In this document: positions 1 to 6,615 of the stretch, one piece after another
Layout of the letters: each line of letters begins with the position of its first letter
How positions within the stretch are numbered: the stretch's first letter is position 1
NCBI RefSeq assembly: GCF_003013815.1
Contig: NZ_PRLH01000094.1
Coordinates: 1-61,444, forward strand
Length of the DNA: 61,444 nt
Reading direction: 5' to 3'
Source of the DNA: Cyanothece sp. BG0011
Lineage (GTDB): Bacteria; Cyanobacteriota; Cyanobacteriia; Cyanobacteriales; Microcystaceae
Translations under genes and position numbers: made by a program
Notes under the pieces: generated by a model
Told to the model about the DNA's origin: nothing
What the model saw: only the letters and a program-made list of their open reading frames with translations
Database searches by the model: none

Positions 1-219
1 ACTGTTAATGATCCTATTTATCTTCTATGGAGTTTTAGAAAACTGATGACGACTCAAAAACCAAACACCCCAAGCAAGTTTAAAAAAATGTCTAAAGACG
101 ACAATATAACAAGCATTGTCATAACGATTATTATCGGTCAGCTTCAAATAATATCGTTTATTATTCGCGTTTATTTAGCCATTTGTATTCTTGATATTTT
201 TGGACTAATGCCACAATAA
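1..219 (+). CDS. Small hypothetical membrane protein, possibly 5'-truncated by window edge
   Basis: The frame is open from base 1 to the TAA at 217-219. An internal ATG at 46 would give a 57-aa protein; the true start may lie left of the window. The C-terminal half is hydrophobic and could form one membrane segment (positions 112-200). I recognise no family. Codon use is A+T-rich, like the neighbouring unknown genes. It converges with the minus-strand gene at 441-845, and the gap between them holds nested inverted repeats. It could also be a non-coding chance frame. Confidence 0.35.
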   Translation, partial: TVNDPIYLLWSFRKLMTTQKPNTPSKFKKMSKDDNITSIVITIIIGQLQIISFIIRVYLAICILDIFGLMPQ

Positions 220-249
220 ACTGTTTTTAACCCAACAATTTTAAAAAAG

Positions 250-413
250 TTGGACAATTGGGAGTATAACTTAGTTGTTGATTAGTACACTATTAACCAT
301 ATTACGATAACGGTTTAGTCAATTGTCCAAAAAATTTAACGGATTTAATAGGGTTACAGCCCGACGCGAAGCTTCCTGCGATCGCTTACTCGTAATACTC
401 TTGTAGTGTACTA
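250..413. repeat. Two interlocking perfect inverted repeats
   Basis: TTGGACAATTG at 250-260 is the exact reverse complement of CAATTGTCCAA at 320-330. TAGTACACTA at 283-292, inside that loop, is the exact reverse complement of TAGTGTACTA at 404-413, outside it. The two pairs interlock, so both stems could form only as a pseudoknot or alternatively. The stretch lies between two convergent small genes. It could act as a bidirectional terminator or be the remnant of a miniature element. Confidence 0.5.
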
Positions 414-440
414 CTTCGACTAATGGCAGTGAGAATAATC

Positions 441-845
441 TTACCATTCTTTTATCCACTCAATTATCTTTTCAACGGGGATGTCATTCTTGATCCAAGC
501 TTCGATCAATTGCTTACGTTTTATTGCCAACTTACTGCAAGTATTCCCCCCTTTAATATGAATATGTTTGACTCGATTATTCTTTCTATAGGAGAAGCGG
601 TAATATTTATTTGACCTACTTGCAGTTCCCCCCGGTTGGTATTCGCTAACAGCTTTTTCTGTTACAATATTGTTGTTATCGAATACCTGATCGTTTTTTC
701 TAGAATCCTTGCTAGGTAAGGCGTTGGGGCTGTTATCGAATAGTTCCGGGTTAGCGTCGATCTCCCAATCTTGATAACTCCTATTAACTATTCGATAACA
801 CGATTCATTTTCCCTGTTATCGAATAAATTTAACTGATCATCCAT
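441..845 (-). CDS. Hypothetical protein with YYRxSYR/HIHIxGGN C-terminal motif
   Basis: A 134-aa protein. The N-terminal half is low-complexity and polar, with the tripeptide FDN occurring three times. The C-terminal half (about residues 78-134) carries KYYRFSYRKN, then HIHIKGGNT and a basic helix. I recall similar domains in cyanobacterial plasmid- or island-associated proteins of unknown role; the basic character suggests nucleic-acid contact (inference). It starts 3 nt after the stop of the zinc-ribbon gene at 849-1295, so the two are probably cotranscribed. Its 5' half contains four copies of a perfect 12-mer. Confidence 0.65.
   Translation of the reverse strand: MDDQLNLFDNRENESCYRIVNRSYQDWEIDANPELFDNSPNALPSKDSRKNDQVFDNNNIVTEKAVSEYQPGGTASRSNKYYRFSYRKNNRVKHIHIKGGNTCSKLAIKRKQLIEAWIKNDIPVEKIIEWIKEW
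674..826. repeat. Four perfect copies of TGTTATCGAATA (three direct, one inverted)
   Basis: Copies lie at 674-685, 731-742 and 815-826, with an inverted copy (TATTCGATAACA) at 789-800. All are identical over 12 bases and fall within 153 bp inside the coding region 441-845. The first two are 57 bp apart and the next is 58 bp on. I saw no other copy in the window. Clustered exact copies resemble iterons, centromere sites or operators. Coding redundancy (FDN repeats) explains only part, because the inverted copy is read in a different codon context. Confidence 0.7.
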
Positions 846-848
846 TTG

Positions 849-1295
849 CTAAATGTTCTCTAAAACGTCAATTAAGAGAAAGATTGGGGCTTCACTCGTC
901 TGGGTAATTCCTTCTGAATCAGTCACCTTACAAACTGACCTTAAAGTAGGGTAAACCAGGAACTTAAAACTAATCACAATGGTCAAGTTCTTAATCTGTT
1001 CACTGCAAGCGAGTAAAGGCTGCTCTTGTGAGAATAAGTAAAAAAGATTTTCTCTATCATTGGCATTCTCGAAAAACGTTTTTAATAATAGGTTTTGGGG
1101 GTAATCAAAGGCATCTGGGTTAAAGTTTTGGCTGTATTGTTCCTTATCGAGTAACACCAAAGCCTCATGGCCACAATGGGGACATGACACCTGATTTTTT
1201 GTCGCCAACTCAATCGGATCGGTGGTGATTTCTAAGTAAGAGCAATTCTCGCAAAAGTAAGCTTCTAAAGTAGTGGGGGTGGGGGTGTTAGTCAT
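849..1295 (-). CDS. Zinc-ribbon hypothetical protein
   Basis: A 148-aa protein. The first third has a CxxC...CxxC zinc-ribbon pattern (CENC and CPHC, about residues 15-41), the usual signature of a structural zinc site. The remaining 100 residues match no family I know. It heads a tight two-gene unit with the gene at 441-845 (3-nt gap) and lies downstream of two small hydrophobic genes on the same strand. Its role is unknown; the neighbours suggest a mobile or plasmid-derived module. Confidence 0.6.
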   Translation of the reverse strand: MTNTPTPTTLEAYFCENCSYLEITTDPIELATKNQVSCPHCGHEALVLLDKEQYSQNFNPDAFDYPQNLLLKTFFENANDRENLFYLFSQEQPLLACSEQIKNLTIVISFKFLVYPTLRSVCKVTDSEGITQTSEAPIFLLIDVLENI

Positions 1296-1382
1296 ATTTA
1301 AGATAGTTAAACAATGAGAATGATAAGAGTTAGGGAAAAACAGGGGAATGGTGTTAGAAAAAGGTTAGGGACAGTGAGCAGT

Positions 1383-1619
1383 TTAGATTAACTCATTAAG
1401 CAACATTTCTATCGGTTCGTAGTTCATAAAGAGCCATCCTTTATTAAGGTGATACCAGAGATAATAAGACTTATCTGCATCAGCTTTTAGTAGTTGTCTG
1501 TAACAAGAAAGCGCATTAAAAAAAATCAAATAACCAACTAAAAACATAAAAATGCTATCAGATAAGTCATGTAAGTAATCATGCAATTCTTGCCCGTCTG
1601 CCATTAAATACTCATTCAT
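1383..1619 (-). CDS. Small hypothetical protein, one hydrophobic segment
   Basis: A 78-aa protein with a hydrophobic stretch (SIFMFLVGYLIFFNALSCY, about residues 22-40) that could span the membrane. Its start overlaps the end of the upstream gene (1612-1905) by 8 nt, which suggests translational coupling. No family is recognised. The flanking genes are similarly A+T-rich and unknown. Confidence 0.45.
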   Translation of the reverse strand: MNEYLMADGQELHDYLHDLSDSIFMFLVGYLIFFNALSCYRQLLKADADKSYYLWYHLNKGWLFMNYEPIEMLLNELI

Positions 1620-1905
1620 TTTGATTTAATCTCCTTAATTTTTCAACATTATTCTCTAAGTCAAACTCCCTAGTTTGCCTAATTTTTTTTAGAATAATAC
1701 CATTTTGCATCAAAAACCAAGAGTCGTTAATCATTATAAAAAAGTCGGTTGAAGGATACAGGTCAAAAAAATAACAAAAGAACCACTCCTCAAAGCAATT
1801 AACAGAAAAGAAAAACCCGTAAATAAAAACCCTAATTGATGCAAACAAATTTGCAAAAAATCTACTTAAGGAAAGCTTTAAGCAAAAAAGAAATGTTTTA
1901 AACAA
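1612..1905 (-). CDS. Small hypothetical protein rich in Phe/Leu
   Basis: A 97-aa protein, very rich in Phe and Leu over its first 70 residues, so probably membrane-associated, with a charged C-terminal tail. It overlaps the next gene on the same strand (1383-1619). No family is recognised. The unusual composition leaves room for doubt that it is a real gene, although the coupled overlap and the free upstream region with a TATA-rich stretch support it. Confidence 0.4.
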   Translation of the reverse strand: MFKTFLFCLKLSLSRFFANLFASIRVFIYGFFFSVNCFEEWFFCYFFDLYPSTDFFIMINDSWFLMQNGIILKKIRQTREFDLENNVEKLRRLNQNE

Positions 1906-2265
1906 ATTAACTACCTCTAACTAAAATTTCTCGGATTTTTCAATTTCTTAGCCCCGGTTGGGGGTTGGGGGATGTGGCCAGAAATGACCCGAACGGTGGT
2001 TTTTGGGGGGTGGGTTTGGGACCTATATATAAGGAGAAAATTTTTCCCTATGGGTTAGGGGTTTTTTAAAACTCACCCCCCCATTGGTCACGGGAATTCC
2101 CAAGGCTCACCCCAAGCCCTCACCGATCCGCCCCAATTGGGGACGGTCAGGAGAGACGAAAGTAAGCGATCGCCAATTTTGCAAAACATCGATATGATCA
2201 AATTTGACGGTTTAAATTGTGCAGTCCCCCCCTTGGGGGACTTAATGGGTGATCAAAGAAGATGC
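1906..2265. other. Gene-free stretch with G-rich and C-rich tracts
   Basis: This 360-bp stretch separates two minus-strand units. It contains G-rich runs at about 1955-1978 and 2005-2020, a TATATATA-like segment at about 2023-2030 that could be a promoter element for the minus-strand gene at 1905, and a HIP1 site near 2165. It ends with an inverted repeat GTCCCCC/GGGGGAC at about 2224-2242, just downstream of the XRE gene, which may terminate it. I see no coding potential or RNA gene. Confidence 0.4.
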
Positions 2266-2511
2266 TTAGTCATCGGGTAATCTCGATACATCAATTCCCA
2301 ATGATTGAGCAAAAGTTTTAAGAGAGCAATTAAGACAACTCGCTACGGTGACAGCACGAGCAAGAGTAGGCATTCTCTCACCAGATACCCAAGAATTAAT
2401 AGTTCTTTCAGGTATTCCAGTTTTTTCAGATATTTCTCGCTGTGTTAAACCACATTCGGCGATTAGTCCTTTCAATGTTTGCTCGTCATTATGATCATTG
2501 TGTGTTTTCAT
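2266..2511 (-). CDS. XRE-family helix-turn-helix regulator
   Basis: An 81-aa single-domain protein. The helix-turn-helix is LTQREISEKTGIPERTINSW (about residues 22-41), a clear Cro/C1-type signature. Such proteins act as phage-type repressors or antitoxins. No toxin gene is adjacent on either side, so an antitoxin role is not supported. Directly upstream lie two copies of a palindrome 30 bp apart, a typical autoregulatory operator. The divergent gene at 2784 could share this control. Confidence 0.8.
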   Translation of the reverse strand: MKTHNDHNDEQTLKGLIAECGLTQREISEKTGIPERTINSWVSGERMPTLARAVTVASCLNCSLKTFAQSLGIDVSRLPDD

Positions 2512-2520
2512 TTTAGCAAA

Positions 2521-2571
2521 AAAACCACACTATAGTGTTGACATAAAGTAAAAACCACACTATAGTGTTGA
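2521..2571. promoter_or_regulatory. Double palindromic operator upstream of the XRE gene
   Basis: A 21-bp unit is present at 2521-2541 and again at 2551-2571, exactly 30 bp apart (about three helical turns). Each unit is centred on the perfect palindrome CACTATAGTG (2528-2537 and 2558-2567). The first copy ends 10 bp from the start codon at 2511. TATAGT inside the palindrome resembles a -10 element, so bound repressor would block RNA polymerase. Seen directly: repeat and palindrome. Inferred: binding by the XRE protein. Confidence 0.7.
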
Positions 2572-2783
2572 TAGTAGACAACAACGAACCAACCCCTAAA
2601 GGGCTTAGGAGTCATTAAGCCATACCTAGGATGTTGATTCAGTTTAATTGTCAGTCCTGTCCATTTCGTTAGGGAGAGTACGCTTATATTAAACATTTGC
2701 TAATCGAGAGATTCTAGACCACATTGCCTGAAAAATGATTATGTTGACAGTTTAACGGGGCATTTTAGCCCCCATTTCTTCCC

Positions 2784-3806
2784 ATGCTTTACTATCTATT
2801 TTCGTGTAAGTATTGTCAGACCCACGCCACCATTAAAGGCCAACAGAACATCAATGAAATAATAGAAAAGGGCTTTTATCGTTGCTCTTGTTGTAACTGG
2901 GAAGAACCCTATGACAACAAGAATGTTTATGACGATGATCAGCCCGAAACCCATAAGCTTTATGGTTCTACGGCTTCTTATTGGGGTATCAAAAATGATG
3001 AGATGCCTACAATTAAAGACATGGAAGTCTTTTATGAAGACTTTGAAGAGATGGCGGATTGGCAACGATTGATCATTGAGGAGTTCGAGACATCAGAGGA
3101 GTTAACCTGGGATGATAAGAAAGGTTTTCATGATGCTTTATGTCAGCTTAAAAGCCATCAGTTTGGCTGGGTAAAGTTTGGGGTTTGGGCGTTTCAGTTC
3201 AAGGTCAAACGATTCTACAAACATCATTACCGAACCTGGTCTAAATTCTGTGAAAAAGAACTGCATCAAACCCATTGGTACATCGACAAAATCATCAAAG
3301 CGGCGAGGGTAATTAAGGATCTCATTTGTGCCGGCTTTACCGTATTACCTCAGAACGAGTATCAATGCCGCCCCCTTACCAAGTTTTGGGGGGAAGAATT
3401 GATCGATAATTGGTCAATGATTGTCGACGCTGTCGAACCTCATCTTATTACCTCAGACCTGATTAAATCTCGTTTTTGTAGTAGGGAACCGAGGGATGAG
3501 AAATGGTTTAAAGTTGACGGCAAAACCTGGGAAGAGTTCGAGTTTAAAGCCCGTTCTAGGGGCTTAGATCCTAAACAGAAATTACAAGAAATTTTAGAAG
3601 ATTGGGAGGCAACCGAAGACGAAGAACCCACCGACGAATTAGACGATGATGACATTGAGGATGTGCCTATTGAAAAGTTAGAATTATGGCAAGCGGACTT
3701 ACAAGCTTTAATTGAAGAAAAAGACCGCGCTGACAATTGGTTCACTAAGTTAATTTTATGGAGTTTTACAAATGACAGAGCTTCCCCGGTTTCGAGTTTA
3801 TCCTAA
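2784..3806 (+). CDS. Hypothetical protein with zinc-ribbon N-terminus and LPxxExQxRPL-type motif
   Basis: A 340-aa protein. Residues 8-40 carry two Cys pairs (CKYC and CSCC), a likely zinc ribbon. The central part (about 115-230) has a tryptophan- and tyrosine-rich helix followed by LPQNEYQCRPLTKFW, which resembles the LPxxExQxRPL motif of plasmid- and phage-encoded DNA-binding proteins of ParB/KorB-like type. The C-terminus is acidic (DDDDIED). I infer a DNA-binding role in a formerly plasmid- or phage-borne module. The last 35 nt overlap the next gene. It is divergent from the XRE regulator. Confidence 0.55.
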   Translation: MLYYLFSCKYCQTHATIKGQQNINEIIEKGFYRCSCCNWEEPYDNKNVYDDDQPETHKLYGSTASYWGIKNDEMPTIKDMEVFYEDFEEMADWQRLIIEEFETSEELTWDDKKGFHDALCQLKSHQFGWVKFGVWAFQFKVKRFYKHHYRTWSKFCEKELHQTHWYIDKIIKAARVIKDLICAGFTVLPQNEYQCRPLTKFWGEELIDNWSMIVDAVEPHLITSDLIKSRFCSREPRDEKWFKVDGKTWEEFEFKARSRGLDPKQKLQEILEDWEATEDEEPTDELDDDDIEDVPIEKLELWQADLQALIEEKDRADNWFTKLILWSFTNDRASPVSSLS

Positions 3807-4368
3807 AAAAAATTGTTACTCCGAGCCGTTAAAAGACTTATTCAATGGTTGTTTTTACTGTGATGACTATTTGCCCTTAAGTGGTGACAGTAATAACCCT
3901 TCTCACTTTGTTTTTGTCGCTACTTTCAAATATTTAGATAAGTCTGATATAGAAAAGTTTTGTAAGGCAATAAAAAGCTCTATTCTCTATCGGGATCAGG
4001 ACGTTGATAAATTTATCTATTTTGTCAACTTTGATTATGTTCAGGTTGTAATTGATGAGGACGATCAATCTGTCTCCTTAAAACAATTAAAAGACTTATG
4101 GCAATTTAAAAACCATTATAAAACTGTTAGAAGTATGGAATTTGATTTTGATGGAAAATCAACCGCTTTAATTATTGATGGCTTACTAAATACTTTGAAT
4201 TTTGAGCCTGAACTTCATCCGTCAGTTGAAAGGGAAGTTATGCTCTTAGCAACTAAGCTAATTCGAGAGTTTACAAAAGACAACAAAACCGTAAAACGTG
4301 CTTATATTGAGGCTTTTCCCTCTTATCTGCAAGATTGCGCCTATCATCTTTTGTTTAATATTAATTAA
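3772..4368 (+). CDS. Hypothetical protein
   Basis: A 198-aa protein with no recognised domain. It is rich in Phe, Asp and Lys, mixed alpha/beta in character, with no signal peptide or membrane segment. Its start lies 35 nt inside the end of the preceding gene, indicating cotranscription and coupling. A hairpin directly after the stop (4370-4407) probably ends the unit. Function unknown. Confidence 0.5.
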   Translation: MTELPRFRVYPKKNCYSEPLKDLFNGCFYCDDYLPLSGDSNNPSHFVFVATFKYLDKSDIEKFCKAIKSSILYRDQDVDKFIYFVNFDYVQVVIDEDDQSVSLKQLKDLWQFKNHYKTVRSMEFDFDGKSTALIIDGLLNTLNFEPELHPSVEREVMLLATKLIREFTKDNKTVKRAYIEAFPSYLQDCAYHLLFNIN

Positions 4369-4369
4369 A

Positions 4370-4407
4370 AAACCCATTATCTAAAAAGCCGTTTAGGTAA
4401 TGGGTTT
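4370..4407 (+). terminator. Strong hairpin after the 2784-4368 unit
   Basis: AAACCCATTA (4370-4379) pairs perfectly with TAATGGGTTT (4398-4407), and inner bases TAAA/TTTA extend the stem. It begins 2 nt after the stop codon. Only three T follow, so termination efficiency is uncertain. Confidence 0.55.
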
Positions 4408-4454
4408 AATACCTCACACACATTCGTAATAAACTGCACCAACAGGAGTATAAC

Positions 4455-4700
4455 ATGACAAAACGTTACTTGTCTTTAGTCTTAGTAGAAATCCCTGATG
4501 ACGTTGAAGATAATCCTTATGTTCACTGGTTTAATTGTGTCTCAATCTCACAGGCAAAGCTTAGAGATGGAATGCTTGAGTTAGTTTACTGTGACGGCAC
4601 AATTAAGGTCTTTAATACAGAGGAAACCGAAGAAATACTAGAAGACTGTGGGGAACTTTTAAATAAGTTTCTCTGGGAAAAAGATTTTACTAGCTCGTAA
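4455..4700 (+). CDS. Small hypothetical protein
   Basis: An 81-aa acidic protein with no recognised family, preceded by AGGAG at 4442-4446 at good spacing. Its C-terminal 45 residues align loosely with those of the next gene (pattern LRDGMLELVYCDGTIKVF versus ISRKILRLDFSDQTSHVL), which suggests diverged paralogues; this is weak. The segment that could be compared looks like a short beta-rich domain. Confidence 0.5.
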   Translation: MTKRYLSLVLVEIPDDVEDNPYVHWFNCVSISQAKLRDGMLELVYCDGTIKVFNTEETEEILEDCGELLNKFLWEKDFTSS

Positions 4701-4719
4701 CAAATTAATTACCGGAATC

Positions 4720-4971
4720 ATGCTAAAAAACCAACTAAAAGGAACCCCTGGACCGATTTACTTAATGTATGAAGATCCTAACAATGAAGCTAATAATATA
4801 GCGATGTATTATGAAGGACTCAAAATCATTACAGGAGTAGAAATCAGTCGAAAAATATTAAGGCTTGATTTTTCTGATCAAACCAGTCACGTATTAGGGC
4901 AATATGATGCTCACAATTACCAAATTGCTCTAGAACGGTTAAACGACTTGTTAACGAATATGTACAGTTAA
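4720..4971 (+). CDS. Small hypothetical protein, possible paralogue of the gene at 4455
   Basis: An 83-aa protein, 19 nt after the previous gene and probably in the same transcript. The beta-strand-rich middle resembles the preceding protein, and it ends in a helix (YQIALERLNDLLTNMYS). No known family. It is the last gene before the structured region and the IS110-type transposase, so it may be IS-linked or simply flanking. Confidence 0.45.
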   Translation: MLKNQLKGTPGPIYLMYEDPNNEANNIAMYYEGLKIITGVEISRKILRLDFSDQTSHVLGQYDAHNYQIALERLNDLLTNMYS

Positions 4972-5049
4972 CCTTCTGCATCCTACCCACTCTTAGAAGT
5001 GGGGGGACTGGAGGGGGTTAGCTACCCTTTCCCTACTGGGGATAATTCT

Positions 5050-5189
5050 GTCTTACACAATAAATAGACGATCCTGTCTTTCTTACTTAGTAGACGCTAT
5101 CCCCATGATCCTTTTAACCTTTCTGTCTTCTAAAGTAATAAGCCGTTTCTGGCTTTGGGTATTAAAAGACGATAGGTTTTAAAAGGGTC
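5050..5189 (+). ncRNA. Candidate bridge RNA / structured leader of the IS110-type element
   Basis: The non-coding stretch upstream of the transposase contains three successive GTCT...AGAC pairs: 5050-5053/5066-5069, 5076-5079/5092-5095 and 5125-5128/5167-5170. The third sits inside a longer stem formed by 5107-5120 and 5174-5189 and encloses an inner hairpin AAGCC/GGCTT around 5140-5155. IS110-family elements are known to encode a bridge RNA in the non-coding end next to the recombinase gene. Position and nested folding fit, but target and donor loops are not assigned. Confidence 0.4.
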
Positions 5190-5220
5190 AAAACTATACC
5201 CTGATACTGTTTAAAAATCA

Positions 5221-6508
5221 TGAACAACAAGATCATAGTCGGCCTTGATGTTGGCTGTTATAAATCGGTAGCAGTACCGATGTGTTTTGATGTTCTGATG
5301 ACTATCTCGAATTCCCCATTCTTAAGGCTACTGATTTTTACGATCAGGCTTATTTTTACGAGATAGAAACCACATTAGCGCACCTTGAAAAGTTAATAAG
5401 TTTAGGGGACATTTTCATCATGGAACCCACCGGCAACTACTCTAAACTATGGCTTAACACTTTGCTAGATGCTGGTAAAGAAGTTAGGTTTATTAGTAAT
5501 AGGGATTTAGCGAGTTATCGTAAGCTTTGCCAGTGGGATTATAAGGATGATGCTCATGACGCGGTAGCCTTGGCTTATTGCGGGTGGCTTCACATTGATA
5601 ACCCTTCTGCGTTCCTTTCTTTAAAAACCCCTGAAATTAACGCAACCTATCAGTTATTCTTAGAACATGAAAGGCTTAACCGAGAATTAAAGCCCCTTGT
5701 TAACCGCGCTCGAAATAAATTACATACGGAATTCCCAGAAGCAAAAAGTAGTAGTTCGGGAGGCAACGAACGAGTAGACGGAATCTGGTTATTTATTAGT
5801 AATAGTCCTCAACATCTCGGATGGCAAAAAGTTTGGTTAAGAAAGATTAAAAAGTCTATAGGGACTGTACAAACTCAAGGCTTTAGTCCCCAATTGGTTA
5901 AACTAAGCCAGCAGATTGTCAGGGTCAAACAGCGTCGGATTGAGATTAGACAAGCCTTTCAAGAGTTTTTAACTAACCCTAAATATCGCTTTTATAATGA
6001 AGCTTTTGACCAGTTTGACCTGGGGGTTTACGATCGCATAATCATCCTTTGTCAAGTACATCCGTTCGAGCAATTCCTTGATTCTGATGGTAAAGAACTC
6101 AGGAAAATTAAGCCCCGGAAGTTTGGACCCAGTGGCAAACCCATCACCAAGCGTGTGGGGTTAAATCGGTTTCACGCCTGTTTAGGGAAAGCCATTAAGC
6201 CCTGGGAATCAGGGAAAAAGAAGGGACACATCGTAACCGGTTCAGTCCTAGCAAGGATTCAGTTGTATTTGTGGGCGCGGCGCACCATGGCCATGACACC
6301 ACCAAAGAATCCTAAGCCTAGGGTCAAGGAATTGTACAGCCGTTATCTTAACGACATTCAAGCCAAACTTACCGACGATGGAAAAATTGACCCGAATTAC
6401 CCTGGCAATAATTCCCTGAAACAATGGGGTAAAGCTCGTGTCGGGGATAAATTGGTTAAGCTATTGTTTAAAGAATTGCTGATAGCTTATCGTAAATCTA
6501 AACAGTAA
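5221..6508 (+). pseudogene. IS110-family transposase, frameshifted
   Basis: Reading from ATG 5221 gives MNNKIIVGLDVGCYKSVAV, the start of the RuvC-like DEDD domain with Asp10. After about 24 codons the frame must shift near 5290-5297, consistent with loss of one base around GTTCTGATG, to reach the next segment. That segment runs to 6508 with Glu in MEPTGNYS (5420) and Asp in KDDAHDAVALA, the IS110 DEDD signature. The restored protein is about 428 aa, longer than the usual 310-400. The C-terminal domain keeps GLNRFHACLG and RIQLYLWA. An intact protein would be a bridge-RNA-guided recombinase; as sequenced it is probably inactive. Confidence 0.75.
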
Positions 6509-6522
6509 TAACCACAGAAAAA

Positions 6523-6541
6523 GGGAGGCATGACGCCTCCC
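6523..6541 (+). terminator. Hairpin after the IS110-type gene
   Basis: GGGAGGC (6523-6529) pairs with GCCTCCC (6535-6541) around a 5-nt loop, 14 nt after the transposase stop. No T-tract follows, so this may be a protective stem or part of the element's right end rather than an intrinsic terminator. Confidence 0.45.
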
Positions 6542-6615
6542 CAATTGGTGGTAAATAAAGCAAAAAAGTCTTAAAGTAAGTAAGAAAGAGAAACCACCAA
6601 AGGAGTAACCCACAG

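Noticed and set aside
423-614. Plus-strand 63-aa frame
   Set aside because: Opposite the better supported minus-strand gene at 441-845; no ribosome-binding site or recognisable domain.
2266-2511. XRE gene as the antitoxin of a toxin-antitoxin pair
   Set aside because: No toxin-like gene is adjacent on the same strand; the 62-aa frame at 2508-2696 covers the operator and resembles nothing.
4408-4426. Yfr1-like core (ACCTCACACACA)
   Set aside because: The conserved ACTCCTCACACC core is not matched and no flanking stem-loops are placed correctly.
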